Positions 32,799 through 41,588 of a stretch of 57,134 nt of DNA are shown here, piece after piece. The stretch comes from Bacteroidales bacterium UBA6207 (GTDB taxonomy: Bacteria; Bacteroidota; Bacteroidia; Bacteroidales; F082). A program made the position numbers and the translations under genes. The first letter of the stretch is position 1. Each line of letters starts with the position of its first letter. The stretch is taken from NCBI GenBank assembly GCA_002421995.1, contig DISP01000088.1, positions 1-57,134 of the forward strand, read 5' to 3'. The notes below the pieces were generated by a model, which saw nothing but the letters and a program-made list of their open reading frames with translations, was not told the DNA's origin and searched no databases.

Positions 32799-33500
32799 TT
32801 AAAAAAGAAGACCTATTTGAAGCTCAAGAAAATTGGCGATCCCCTTGTTTTCTATTTCGGGTTTCACAGAATTCTGATCCTTCAGAATATCAAAAATGTT
32901 GTTGTCGAACCGCATTCCTGCCGTAAGTTTTGATGAACCGCCCAGGTTGTAATAAACGCCTGCTCCAAGGATCAGTGATTCGCGTGTGAAGCGTATTTGC
33001 TTGGTGATGTTGGTGTTGTTTATTTCTTTACGTACGTTGTTATCGGCTGTGAAAACATCATCGGCTTTGGCGCTGGTATTGAGTCCCAGTGCCAGACCGG
33101 CTTCACCATAAATTGTGAAACCTTGCATTTCTTCGGTTTTCATTCTTAAAACAGCGGGTATCTGAATGTATTTCAGATGAATGGCTCTTTCCATTTTCCC
33201 TGTGACCAGGGCCGATGACTCTTCTGTTGGATTGGTCAGGTGTGGGAAACTATAGGTGCCATTCACATAAATAACATTAAAGCCGGTTTGTACTGAATAG
33301 TTTTCCATCAGGTGGATATCTGCAACAAAACCCCAGTTGAAACCGGCATTCACACCTATCCTTTCATAACCATCCGAGTCGGGTTTTATCCAACCCATCG
33401 AAGGGCCTAATTTGAATCCGAACTGAAAGGCTTTTTCCTGGGCTGTTGCCGTCAAAACCAGTAATATTAATCCTAAAACTAAATAGTATTGTTTCTTCAT
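32799..33500 (-). CDS. outer-membrane beta-barrel protein (PorT-like)
   Basis: 233-aa protein with a signal peptide (about 1-20, ending TATAQ) and alternating amphipathic strands ending LELQIGLLF, an outer-membrane barrel of the OMP_b-brl / PorT-like group. FQFGFKLGPSMGWIKPD at the N-terminus and AGMRFDNNIFDIL near the C-terminus are typical of these proteins. Some PorT-like proteins serve in T9SS assembly, and T9SS cargo is present in this window, but the assignment to that role is inference. It leads the two-gene unit with nadE. Confidence 0.75.
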   Translation of the reverse strand: MKKQYYLVLGLILLVLTATAQEKAFQFGFKLGPSMGWIKPDSDGYERIGVNAGFNWGFVADIHLMENYSVQTGFNVIYVNGTYSFPHLTNPTEESSALVTGKMERAIHLKYIQIPAVLRMKTEEMQGFTIYGEAGLALGLNTSAKADDVFTADNNVRKEINNTNITKQIRFTRESLILGAGVYYNLGGSSKLTAGMRFDNNIFDILKDQNSVKPEIENKGIANFLELQIGLLF

Positions 33501-33516
33501 CGGATGATACTTTTTG

Positions 33517-33524
33517 CAAAGTTA
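33517..33524 (-). promoter_or_regulatory. promoter of the OMP-nadE unit
   Basis: TAACTTTG on the minus strand, 17 nt upstream of the ATG at 33500; no clear -33. Confidence 0.5.
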
Positions 33525-33615
33525 AAAATATTGATGTAAGTGCCTTTCGGCATCGGTACCCTGTTAATAAAGATTAGGAATGATTTCATAATGTCAATCA
33601 TTGGAGGGCTATTGT

Positions 33616-33623
33616 TACCTTTG
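33616..33623 (+). promoter_or_regulatory. -7 box of the OppC-type permease gene
   Basis: TACCTTTG, 20 nt before the ATG at 33643. Confidence 0.55.
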
Positions 33624-33642
33624 CCAAAAGGTGTAGTAAAGT

Positions 33643-34848
33643 ATGCGCTTGAGATTTGCAAGAGAAACGGTGGGTATTTCGCCCGGTAAGATAGCCTGGC
33701 GAAAGTTTAAGAGAAACAAAGTTGGGATGACTGCTTTGTTTTTTGTGCTATTCGTTGTTTTTGTGGCGGTTATGGGATCAGTAGTTACACCTGACCAAAC
33801 TCCCTTTGCCAACAGGCAAATTCTGGAAATCGGCACCATGAAACCTGGTTTTCGGGTAAAAATGCTTAAAGTGCCGTTTAGTCATTCGGTGCAGGAAGCC
33901 GGGTTTTTGCACACGATGATTTTTGGTGCGCAAGACCGGTTTTTATACATTCCACTAAGCAGTTACACGTTTAGCGGAGACAGTCTGGTAGCAGAAATTT
34001 TTGCTGCAGGTGACGAGCCATCAGAGCGCAAATCGTTTCATATCAATGAATTGGTCTATGGAGCTGACTGGAAAAATACGCATCACGAAGGGGTGTTGAT
34101 GACATATGCCAAAAGCGATCAGCCGATGTTTGATATGCTGAAAGAGAAGGTAGAGCATGAAAGAATTGAAGATATAACCTATTATATGGGGACTGATCAA
34201 TATGGTCGCGACATGCAAAGCAGGCTTATGATCGGTTCACGCGTAAGCTTGTCGGTGGGTTTTATTTCGGTTTTTATTTCATTACTCATAGGTATTGCTA
34301 TTGGCAGTATGGGAGGTTTTTATCGCGGTTGGGTTGATGATGTAGTGGTTTGGCTAATAAATGTTGTTTGGTCAGTTCCGACCTTGCTGTTGGTCATTGC
34401 CATCACTTTTGCACTTGGAAAAGGCTTTTGGCAGGTATTTATTGCTGTTGGCCTCACCATGTGGGTTGAGGTGGCAAGGGTTGTTCGCGGGCAAATGCTG
34501 AGCATTCGCGAGAAGGAGTTTGCCGAAGCTGCTGTTTCCCTTGGTTTTGGAAATTATCGCATTATCCGCCGGCATCTGTTACCCAATGTTATCGGGCCGG
34601 TGATTGTGATATCAGCAGCTAATTTTGCATCAGCGATACTGATCGAAGCCGGACTTAGTTTTCTCGGACTTGGTGTGCAGCCTCCGGTTCCATCATGGGG
34701 GAGCATGATCAAAGAAAACTACGCATTCATTATTCTTGATGCCGCCTATCTGGCTCTGCTGCCCGGAATAGCCATCATGTTGCTGGTTTTGTCATTTATG
34801 CTCATTGGCAATGCGCTCAGAGAAGCCCTTGATGTGAAAGGTCAATAA
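33643..34848 (+). CDS. OppC/DppC-type ABC transporter permease
   Basis: Inner-membrane permease of the oligopeptide/nickel ABC importer family, 401 aa. An N-terminal OppC-N region (about 15-45 with one helix) is followed by an unusually long extracytoplasmic stretch (about 50-190), then five helices of the permease core. The EAA loop reads EFAEAAVSLGFGNYRIIRRHLLPN (about 287-311), which docks on the ATPase. The DQYGRDMQSRLMIGSR segment is a family signature. The substrate-binding protein, partner permease and ATPase genes are not adjacent. The substrate is not determinable. The stop lies two bases from the convergent dapD stop. Confidence 0.88.
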   Translation: MRLRFARETVGISPGKIAWRKFKRNKVGMTALFFVLFVVFVAVMGSVVTPDQTPFANRQILEIGTMKPGFRVKMLKVPFSHSVQEAGFLHTMIFGAQDRFLYIPLSSYTFSGDSLVAEIFAAGDEPSERKSFHINELVYGADWKNTHHEGVLMTYAKSDQPMFDMLKEKVEHERIEDITYYMGTDQYGRDMQSRLMIGSRVSLSVGFISVFISLLIGIAIGSMGGFYRGWVDDVVVWLINVVWSVPTLLLVIAITFALGKGFWQVFIAVGLTMWVEVARVVRGQMLSIREKEFAEAAVSLGFGNYRIIRRHLLPNVIGPVIVISAANFASAILIEAGLSFLGLGVQPPVPSWGSMIKENYAFIILDAAYLALLPGIAIMLLVLSFMLIGNALREALDVKGQ

Positions 34849-34850
34849 CG

Positions 34851-35666
34851 TTAAACCGAAAGATTAAAATCTCTGAGGGCATCATTCAATGATGTCTTGG
34901 TGTCGGTGGATGCCTTTCGTTTTCCAATGATCAGGGCACAGGCCACCTGATACTCCCCGGCCGGAAACTTTTTGGCCACAGTGCCCGGTATCACTACAGA
35001 TCTTTCAGGAACAAAGCCCTTGTATTCAACAGCTTCATCTCCACTTACATCAATAATGCGTGTTGATTGGGTAAGCACCACATTGGCTCCCAGCACAGCT
35101 TCTTTGCCAATACGAACTCCTTCCACAACGATACATCGTGACCCGATAAAGCAATTGTCCTCAATGATCACCGGTGATGCCTGAACCGGTTCAAGCACGC
35201 CGCCAATCCCTACACCTCCGCTCAGGTGCACGTTTGCACCTATTTGTGCACATGAGCCAACAGTGGCCCAGGTGTCTATCATTGTGCCGCTGCCAACCCA
35301 TGCGCCGATATTCACATAGCCGGGCATGAGAATTACGCCTTTTGAAAGAAAAGAACCATACCGGGCAACTGCAGGCGGAATAACACGCACACCTAGGTCG
35401 GTATAGTTCGATTTCAATGGAATTTTATCATGAAACTCCAGTGGACCAGCTTCGGTTACTTCCATTTTCCGGATGGGAAAGTATAAAATTACGGCTTTTT
35501 TAACCCATTCATTCACCACCCATCCAGCATCGGAAGGTTCGGCAACCCTGAGCATTCCCTTATCGAGGAGCTCAAGCACTTGCTCGATAGCGTTTTGATA
35601 TTCAGGTTGTTGAAGCAAACTGCGGTTGTCCCATGCCTGTAGAATTGTATGCTGAAGCTGTTCCAT
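34851..35666 (-). CDS. dapD: tetrahydrodipicolinate N-succinyltransferase
   Basis: Lysine/meso-diaminopimelate pathway, succinylating tetrahydropyridine-2,6-dicarboxylate. 271 aa from the ATG at 35666, the usual DapD length; the upstream start at 35738 is not family-like. Left-handed beta-helix hexapeptide repeats run from about residue 105 to 215 (GVILMPGYVNIGAWVGSGTM, GANVHLSGGVGIGG, IIEDNCFIGSRCIVVEG). The N-terminal helical domain carries EQLQHTILQAWDNRS. An imperfect -7 box (TATTTTCG) lies about 15 bases upstream. Confidence 0.94.
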   Translation of the reverse strand: MEQLQHTILQAWDNRSLLQQPEYQNAIEQVLELLDKGMLRVAEPSDAGWVVNEWVKKAVILYFPIRKMEVTEAGPLEFHDKIPLKSNYTDLGVRVIPPAVARYGSFLSKGVILMPGYVNIGAWVGSGTMIDTWATVGSCAQIGANVHLSGGVGIGGVLEPVQASPVIIEDNCFIGSRCIVVEGVRIGKEAVLGANVVLTQSTRIIDVSGDEAVEYKGFVPERSVVIPGTVAKKFPAGEYQVACALIIGKRKASTDTKTSLNDALRDFNLSV

Positions 35667-35745
35667 TTTTTGATATTTCAGTTTGCGAAAATACAAAACA
35701 CGCAGCGAATGAGTGAGATATGGGCCTGTTTTTGACAAAAAGCGC

Positions 35746-35753
35746 TAAATTTG
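35746..35753 (+). promoter_or_regulatory. ruvX-def promoter
   Basis: TAAATTTG, 21 nt before the ATG at 35775. It overlaps an in-frame TTG at 35751, which is therefore not the start. Confidence 0.55.
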
Positions 35754-35774
35754 CAACCAATTCATGCATGTTTA

Positions 35775-36203
35775 ATGGGAAGAATTCTGGCCATTGATTT
35801 TGGACAAAAACGCAGCGGTTTGGCAGTCACCGATCCCCTTCAGATGATCGCAAACGGATTGGCAACAATCAGCAGTAAAGATTTGATTGATTATATTCTT
35901 GATTATTTGAAGCAGGAAGAAGTTGAATGTATTGTTGTTGGCGAACCAAAAGACATGAGCAACCAAAACTCTGATTCGGCCCGGTTTGTCGAACCTTTTG
36001 TGAGGAGACTCAAAACAGCCTTACCAAACATGACAATAGAGCGGTTTGATGAGCGATTTACATCAAAGATGGCATTTCAAAGCATGCTGGATGCAGGGTT
36101 GAGCAAAAAGCGAAGGCAGGACAAGGCTTTGGTTGACACGATCAGTGCAACTATTATCTTGCAATCGTATATGGATTTTAGAAGAAACAGGAGGAATTTC
36201 TGA
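35775..36203 (+). CDS. ruvX: Holliday junction resolvase-like RuvX (YqgF)
   Basis: 142-aa RNase H-fold nuclease of the YqgF/RuvX family, linked to 16S rRNA 5'-end processing and resolvase activity. Asp8 in LAIDFGQKRSGLAVTD starts the metal site, followed by VVGEPKDMS and FDERFTSKMA with the second carboxylates. The stop overlaps the def start by one base (TGATG), so the genes are translationally coupled. Confidence 0.93.
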   Translation: MGRILAIDFGQKRSGLAVTDPLQMIANGLATISSKDLIDYILDYLKQEEVECIVVGEPKDMSNQNSDSARFVEPFVRRLKTALPNMTIERFDERFTSKMAFQSMLDAGLSKKRRQDKALVDTISATIILQSYMDFRRNRRNF

Positions 36204-36775
36204 TGATTTTACCAATCGTCGCATATGGTCATCCAACTTTAAAGAAAGTTGCTGTTGACATTGAGGCCGGATATCCAAATCTGGCAAAACTTATCGAAGA
36301 CATGTGGGAAACCATGTATCATGCAAACGGAGTTGGGTTGGCTGCACCACAGGTCAATCAGTCAATCAGATTGTTTTTGGTTGATGCCACTTCTTATGCT
36401 GATGAATTTGAAGAAGCCAAAGACTTCAAGAAAGTATTTATCAACGCTCATATAACCGAAATGTCTGGCGAAGAGGTGGTTATGAACGAAGGTTGCCTTA
36501 GTATTCCCGGAATGAGCGAAGAAGTGGCACGTCGCAACACGATTTTGATTCAGTATGTTGATGAAAATTTCGAACGAAAATCAGAGACTTACAGTGGTTT
36601 CATCGCCAGGGTGATTCAACACGAATACGACCATATTGATGGTGTTTTGTATGTTGACAGGCTGACACCGTTTAGGAAAATGTTGTTAAAAGGCAAACTG
36701 CGCGATATATCCGAAGGAAAAGTGGATGTTGATTACAGGATGATTTTCCCGGCTTTGCGCAGAAAAGGACGCTAG
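36203..36775 (+). CDS. def: peptide deformylase
   Basis: Removes the N-formyl group from nascent proteins. 190 aa. The metal ligands are Cys98 in EGCLSIPG and His140 and His144 in QHEYDHIDG, with Glu141 the catalytic acid; GVGLAAPQ at 43-50 is the third motif. Type 1B-like length with a LTPFRKMLLKGKLRDI C-terminal helix. In an operon with ruvX. Confidence 0.97.
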   Translation: MILPIVAYGHPTLKKVAVDIEAGYPNLAKLIEDMWETMYHANGVGLAAPQVNQSIRLFLVDATSYADEFEEAKDFKKVFINAHITEMSGEEVVMNEGCLSIPGMSEEVARRNTILIQYVDENFERKSETYSGFIARVIQHEYDHIDGVLYVDRLTPFRKMLLKGKLRDISEGKVDVDYRMIFPALRRKGR

Positions 36776-36887
36776 TTTGTGATGATCAGCAAGTTGTTTG
36801 AATGGAAGTTTTTGTTTGCACAAAAGATATTTCTTTGTGTTATTTCTTTGGAAATCAGAATTATTTAAAAAATTAATGCGCTAACAG

Positions 36888-37427
36888 ATGAAACAGTATT
36901 TTGGAAAATTCCTCATTTTTGGTGTTTCTGTCTTTTTCATGTGGCAATGTCAGCCCGGCAAAAAGTCGGAGAATGGTACTACAACAGCAAAAATTGCGCA
37001 GTTGGAAGAGAAGCTTTACGGACAACAAGGGCAATACATCAACGCTGATGCAATGGAGTTGATGAAATTATACCTGCGTTTTGCTGATTCTTTGCCTGAT
37101 GATCCGCAATCGCCTGATTACATTTTCAAAGCAGCTGATATAAGTTTGTATCAACAGCCCGGTGAAGCAACGATTGCAATGTATGACCGGATACTGAAAA
37201 CCTATCCAAAACATGAACATGCACCGATGTGCCTATTTTTAAAAGCATTTGTTTATGACAACAGGTTGAATGACACTGCTTCGGCCCATCGCTATTATAA
37301 TGCGTTTATTGCAAGCTGGCCTGAGCACGATTTTGCGGATGATGCTGCAGTGGCAATCAGGAATCTCGGAAAGTCGCCCGAAGAACTAATAAGGGAGTTT
37401 GAAGCCCAAAACGAAGGAGCGGAATAG
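36888..37427 (+). CDS. lipoprotein with TPR-like helices
   Basis: 179-aa lipoprotein: hydrophobic signal to FMWQC (Cys at about 21), then a linker (QPGKKSENGTTT) and a helical region. DYIFKAADISLYQQPGEATIAMYDRILKTYPKHEHAPMCLFLKAFVYDNRLND resembles a TPR pair, as in BamD, YbgF or gliding-linked periplasmic proteins. It is 112 bases downstream of def, with its own probable promoter region but no perfect -7 box. Function unknown; envelope assembly is a guess. A strong bidirectional terminator follows. Confidence 0.75.
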   Translation: MKQYFGKFLIFGVSVFFMWQCQPGKKSENGTTTAKIAQLEEKLYGQQGQYINADAMELMKLYLRFADSLPDDPQSPDYIFKAADISLYQQPGEATIAMYDRILKTYPKHEHAPMCLFLKAFVYDNRLNDTASAHRYYNAFIASWPEHDFADDAAVAIRNLGKSPEELIREFEAQNEGAE

Positions 37428-37445
37428 GCTATCAATCCGAACCAT

Positions 37446-37487
37446 AAAAAAAGACCTGTTATGAAGAAACATAACAGGTCTTTTTTA
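37446..37487. terminator. bidirectional terminator between lipoprotein gene and rny
   Basis: A 17-bp perfect stem (37447-37463 with 37470-37486) with a 6-nt loop and A/T tails on both sides. Confidence 0.93.
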
Positions 37488-37501
37488 TTATTTGTGACGA
37501 A

Positions 37502-39070
37502 CTATTTGGCGTAGCTCACAGCTCTGGTTTCTCTGATTACAGTGATTTTGATCTGACCCGGATAAGTCATTTCTGTTTGGATTTTTTTGGATAAATCAAA
37601 GGCCAATTTATCGGCATCAGCGTCGGTAATCTGGTCGGCACCAACGATGACGCGTAGTTCGCGGCCCGCTTGAATGGCATACGTTTTAACAACACCTTCA
37701 TAGGCCAGTGCCATCTCTTCAAGTTTTTTGAGGCGCTGTATGTATGCTTCAACCACTTCGCGTCTTGCACCCGGACGTGCACCTGAGATTGCATCGCAAA
37801 CCTGAACAATCGGGGCAATCAGGGTTTCCATTTCTATTTCGTCGTGGTGCGCACCGATAGCATTGCACACATCGGCTTTTTCCTTGTATTTTTCAGCAAT
37901 TTTCATCCCAAGGATGGCGTGAGGCAATTCAGCTTCGTTGGTTTCGGCAATTTTGCCGATGTCGTGCAACAGTCCGGCACGTTTGGCTGTTTTAACATTC
38001 AGGCCCAATTCGGCAGCCATTGTAGCGCTGAGTTTTGCTACTTCGATGGAGTGTTGAAGCAGGTTTTGTCCGTAGGATGATCTGTACTTCATACGTCCGA
38101 CCATGCGAATGAGGTCGGGATGAAGGTTGTGAATACCGAGGTCAATTACAGTTCTTTTTCCGGTTTCGATGATTTCCTGCTCGATCTGTTTTTCTGTTTT
38201 CGTGACCACTTCTTCGATACGGGCAGGGTGAATGCGGCCGTCGGTCACGAGTTTATGAAGTGATAACCGAGCAATTTCACGGCGAACAGGGTCAAAGCCA
38301 GACAGAAGAATTGCGTCAGGACTGTCGTCAATGATAATTTCAACGCCGGTAAGCGCTTCGAGGGCACGGATGTTTCTGCCTTCGCGGCCGATGATGCGGC
38401 CTTTGATCTCGTCGCTTTCGATATTGAAAACGGTGACGGTGTTTTCGATAGTGTGTTCAGCGGCAGTGCGTTGTATGGTTTCAACAACAATTTTACGTGC
38501 TTCGGAAGCGGCTGTCATTTTTGCTTCTTCGGTGATTTCCTTGATGAGCACCATGGCTTCGGCACGGGCTTCTTCTTTGAGGCCTTCGATGAGTTGTTCC
38601 TTTGCTTCGATGGCTGAAAGTCCAGAAATAAGTTCAAGCTGTTTCAAGTGTTGTTCCTGCACCTTGCTCAGCTCTTCTTTGATTTTGTCGAGTTCTTCCT
38701 GTCTTTTGGTGAGGATTGCAGTCTGATCTGTGAGCACCTGCTTTTGCTGTTGATATTCTTTCTGCTTGCGATTAAACTCTTCAAATTTTTGGTTTAGGGC
38801 CTGTTCCCGTTGTTGATTTCTGTTTTCGGCTTTTTGCAGTTCCCGGGTTTTTTCACCGGTGGCTTTATCATGGTCAGCTTTGAGTTGCAAGAATTTTTCC
38901 TTTGCCTGAAGCATCTTTTCTTTCTTGATGACCTCTGCTTTTTCTTTGGCTTCCTCGAGCAAAGCTTCGCTTTTTTTCAGAACGGATTTTTTCAAAACCG
39001 TTGCTGTTAATACTCCTCCGGCTGCACCACCTGCCAGCAGGATGATTGCATAAATGATGATTTCTCCCAT
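37502..39070 (-). CDS. rny: ribonuclease Y
   Basis: Membrane-anchored endoribonuclease that starts bulk mRNA decay, 522 aa. An N-terminal transmembrane helix (IIYAIILLAGGAAGGV) is followed by a long coiled coil (about 30-200), a KH domain with GRIIGREGRNIRALE (about 228-242), and an HD domain with HSIEVAKL and HDIGK (about 345-370). This layout is diagnostic. It lies downstream of zapA and the 6S-like RNA on the same strand. Confidence 0.96.
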   Translation of the reverse strand: MGEIIIYAIILLAGGAAGGVLTATVLKKSVLKKSEALLEEAKEKAEVIKKEKMLQAKEKFLQLKADHDKATGEKTRELQKAENRNQQREQALNQKFEEFNRKQKEYQQQKQVLTDQTAILTKRQEELDKIKEELSKVQEQHLKQLELISGLSAIEAKEQLIEGLKEEARAEAMVLIKEITEEAKMTAASEARKIVVETIQRTAAEHTIENTVTVFNIESDEIKGRIIGREGRNIRALEALTGVEIIIDDSPDAILLSGFDPVRREIARLSLHKLVTDGRIHPARIEEVVTKTEKQIEQEIIETGKRTVIDLGIHNLHPDLIRMVGRMKYRSSYGQNLLQHSIEVAKLSATMAAELGLNVKTAKRAGLLHDIGKIAETNEAELPHAILGMKIAEKYKEKADVCNAIGAHHDEIEMETLIAPIVQVCDAISGARPGARREVVEAYIQRLKKLEEMALAYEGVVKTYAIQAGRELRVIVGADQITDADADKLAFDLSKKIQTEMTYPGQIKITVIRETRAVSYAK

Positions 39071-39107
39071 ATTTTTTTCGTTGTTAAGTTAATTATGGAA
39101 GAAGGCT

Positions 39108-39304
39108 AAAAAAAAGTACCCACCGGTGTTCAAAGGAGTATGTAAACCCCTTTACGACACTTTTTGGGAGCCTTGCTGCTCAAACTTCCACTGGTCTGCA
39201 ATGCAGACGTCCCAAAGGACGTGAGGCCTGTTTTCACAATGAAGAGCGATCCCGGTTCATTTGTAATGTTGAGTTTACAATCTGTTGAATTCGGCGGGTA
39301 CTAT
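39108..39304 (-). ncRNA. ssrS: 6S RNA (SsrS)-like regulatory RNA
   Basis: Small RNA expected to bind the housekeeping RNA polymerase. The region folds as one long, bulged hairpin of about 190 nt: AGTACCCACCG (39115-39125) with CGGCGGGTACT (39292-39302), TTCAA (39129-39133) with TTGAA (39285-39289), TGTAAAC (39141-39147) with GTTTACA (39273-39279). The apex has two small hairpins: GTCTGC/GCAGAC (39194-39208) and ACGTCC/GGACGT (39207-39222). On the minus strand eight U follow the closing stem. The zapA neighbourhood matches the 6S locus in many bacteria. Identification rests on fold, size and context. Confidence 0.72.
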
Positions 39305-39339
39305 CTTATTCAAAGAACGATGTGAGAACCTTGATTATT

Positions 39340-39630
39340 TCAAGCTTTGAGGTGATTGCTAAGCAATTGATCCATTTCTGTCAGTTTTTGAGTGAGATGG
39401 GTGTCTCTGAAAGTCACTTCCGACTCAAATTGAAGTGCTGAGGTTGCATATTGCAAAGCTGCCATTGCAAGCAGGTCCTGCCTGTCTTTGTAGGCATAGC
39501 TTTGCGCATAGTTTTTGATCCGATCGTTGATGACAGCGGCTGCTTTTCTCACCTGCTCTTCTTCGCTGCGAAGAATTGTGAGCCTGTAAGGTCTGTCTGC
39601 AATACTGATGTTGATCGAAATTTCCTCCAT
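39340..39630 (-). CDS. zapA: cell division protein ZapA
   Basis: 96-aa FtsZ-associated protein that stabilises the Z-ring. The N-terminal MEEISINISIADRPYRLTI strand region is followed by a long helix with heptads (KAAAVINDRIKNYAQSYAYKDRQDLLAMAALQYATSALQFE). Typical length and pattern. It lies 18 bases after a coiled-coil gene in the same unit, and a 6S-like RNA lies downstream. Confidence 0.9.
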   Translation of the reverse strand: MEEISINISIADRPYRLTILRSEEEQVRKAAAVINDRIKNYAQSYAYKDRQDLLAMAALQYATSALQFESEVTFRDTHLTQKLTEMDQLLSNHLKA

Positions 39631-39648
39631 TGTGTGCTATATGCTGAA

Positions 39649-39936
39649 TCACTTATTCACTAAAGTAATGCATTGTTCTATTTCCCGCATTAATACTTGG
39701 ATACGTTTTCTGCCTTCTTCGATTTCTTGCTCGCTGTTAAACGCATCAGCGATAATTTTTTTATTCAGTTGTTCGGTTAATTCAAGATTTATTTTTTCCA
39801 CGACCTCCAGTCTTTCTTTCAGTTTGTCCAGCTCTTCATACTGAAGCTGTACACTGGTTTTGAGTTGAATATTTTCTCCGATCAGTTGCCTGATTTTGTA
39901 CTCCAATCCAGCTACGAGCGTACGTGTATCAGCCAT
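39649..39936 (-). CDS. coiled-coil protein next to zapA
   Basis: 95-aa protein that is almost entirely heptad-repeat coiled coil (LVAGLEYKIRQLIGENIQLKTSVQLQYEELDKLKERLEVVEKINLELTEQLNKK). Bacteroidota commonly have a small coiled-coil gene directly before zapA, with no established name; a ZapB-like partner role is inferred. The ATG at 39936 is used because a perfect TTTG-N20-TACTTTTG promoter lies at 39967-39998, which rules out the start at 39969. Confidence 0.75.
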   Translation of the reverse strand: MADTRTLVAGLEYKIRQLIGENIQLKTSVQLQYEELDKLKERLEVVEKINLELTEQLNKKIIADAFNSEQEIEEGRKRIQVLMREIEQCITLVNK

Positions 39937-39966
39937 TGACTTCTTGAAAGATAGGTGATCAAACCA

Positions 39967-39998
39967 CAAAAGTAAACCATCTGCAGCTTTTTTGCAAA
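39967..39998 (-). promoter_or_regulatory. promoter of the coiled-coil/zapA unit
   Basis: TACTTTTG (39967-39974) with TTTG (39995-39998) at a 20-nt spacing, minus strand. A textbook match. Confidence 0.72.
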
Positions 39999-40160
39999 TT
40001 AGTTAACAATGTTTTTAATATAATGATGGTAACGTGCTTTGTAACAGTAGATTAACGTATTTCAACAAAACTTGTGACAGCTTGGCTTTTTTTCAATTTT
40101 GGTTTGTGTTTCACCACAAAAGCCATTACTTTTACCACGATTTTGAACAAAACACCAACA

Positions 40161-41447
40161 ATGAAAGAAATTTTTATTGCCTACCTGTGGGAGAACCGGC
40201 TTTTTGACCGGACGATCCAGACAACTGACGGAAAGACGATCGAAGTTGTTTATCCCGGCACAAGGAATGCTGACGCAGGGCCTGATTTTCTCAATGCACG
40301 CATCCGGATTGATGACACTTTGTGGGCAGGGAATGTGGAGCTTCATGTGAATGCTTCTGACTGGTACAACCATCGCCATGAGCGCAATGTTGCCTATGAT
40401 ACAGTGGTCTTGCATGTGGTTTACAATGCTGATAAACAAGTTTATACCTCAACAGGAGTTGCCATTCCTACCCTTGAAATAAAAGATAGATTTGATACCG
40501 CGCTCTTGTTGCGCTATCGCAGGTTTCAGGATAGCCGAAACTGGATGGCCTGCCAAAATGTTGTTGCTGATGTTCAGCGGTTTACCTGGCTTTCGTGGCT
40601 CGACAGAATGATCGTCGAGCGGCTCGAGTTTAAGGTTGAAGAAGTGCTGCAGCTGTTTGAACAAACCGGAAATGACTGGGAAGAAACAATGTATCAACGG
40701 CTGATGCGCAATTTCGGTCTTAATGTCAATGATGCGCCTTTTGCACATTTGGCACGTAAACTGACATTTCAGTTGTTGCTTAAACATTCCGGTAATTTAT
40801 TTCAACTCGAAGCAATGCTGTTTGGTGTTGCAGGCATGCTTTCCCGGGAATTTGCTGATGATTATCCTCTTCGTTTGAAGAAAGAATACTTTTTCTTGAA
40901 ACAAAAGTATAATCTTGCCGAGCTGCACGATTCGGAATGGAGGTTCATGCGCATGAGGCCTTCAAACTTCCCAACCATACGCTTATCACAGCTTGCTGCG
41001 CTGATACATCAAAACCAACGAATGTTCAGCAGGTTTCTTCATGCCGGTACGGCCGGTGATATCAAACCCATGTTTGAAGTAACTGCATCTTCATATTGGG
41101 ACGATCATTATATGTTTGATAAAAAAGTGAAAGGAACGACGAAAAGATTTGGCAGAGAAACTATTGACCTCATGCTGATCAACAGTGTAGCCCAGGTTTT
41201 GTTTGCTTATGGCATTCACAACAACCAGAATGAGCCCAAAGACAAGGCGCTGATGCTGCTCGAAAACATTGAAGCTGAAAACAATGCCATCATACGCAAA
41301 TTCAATGAGCTGGGAATTGGCGCGGCCAATGCACTACAGTCGCAGGCCATGTTGCACCTGCGAAAACAATATTGCACAAGCAAACGCTGCCTCGAGTGCC
41401 GTATTGGTCAGCTCCTAATTCGCACAGAAGAAGGGTACCGTGTTTAG
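40161..41447 (+). CDS. DUF2851 family protein
   Basis: 428-aa cytoplasmic protein of the DUF2851 family, Bacteroidota-specific and of unknown function. The N-terminal KEIFIAYLWENRLFDRTIQTTDGKTIEVVYPGTRNADAGPDFLNA segment and the C-terminal CTSKRCLECRIGQLLI (three cysteines, C-x4-C-x2-C) are the family marks; the cysteine pattern suggests a metal or redox site. A residue set like PGxxNxDAGPDFxNA resembles nuclease-like folds, but I would not assign activity. The ATG at 40161 is used; the upstream frame to 40074 is not family-like. Confidence 0.85.
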   Translation: MKEIFIAYLWENRLFDRTIQTTDGKTIEVVYPGTRNADAGPDFLNARIRIDDTLWAGNVELHVNASDWYNHRHERNVAYDTVVLHVVYNADKQVYTSTGVAIPTLEIKDRFDTALLLRYRRFQDSRNWMACQNVVADVQRFTWLSWLDRMIVERLEFKVEEVLQLFEQTGNDWEETMYQRLMRNFGLNVNDAPFAHLARKLTFQLLLKHSGNLFQLEAMLFGVAGMLSREFADDYPLRLKKEYFFLKQKYNLAELHDSEWRFMRMRPSNFPTIRLSQLAALIHQNQRMFSRFLHAGTAGDIKPMFEVTASSYWDDHYMFDKKVKGTTKRFGRETIDLMLINSVAQVLFAYGIHNNQNEPKDKALMLLENIEAENNAIIRKFNELGIGAANALQSQAMLHLRKQYCTSKRCLECRIGQLLIRTEEGYRV

Positions 41448-41588
41448 AAAGAAATTGGTCTTGCCTTTTGCATGCTCTTTTTTTATTTGTCCTTGTTCTT
41501 CTATTTTGCAATCTTTGCGCTTTCAAGTATCAGGCTGCAGGCTTATTGCTTTGCCGGCCCAGTTTTTTTAACAAGAAATAGTAACGTA

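Noticed and set aside
41448..41588. A glycine riboswitch upstream of the AGCS symporters
   Set aside because: The leader has no tandem aptamer architecture or conserved glycine-aptamer blocks; it is T-rich and unstructured by eye.
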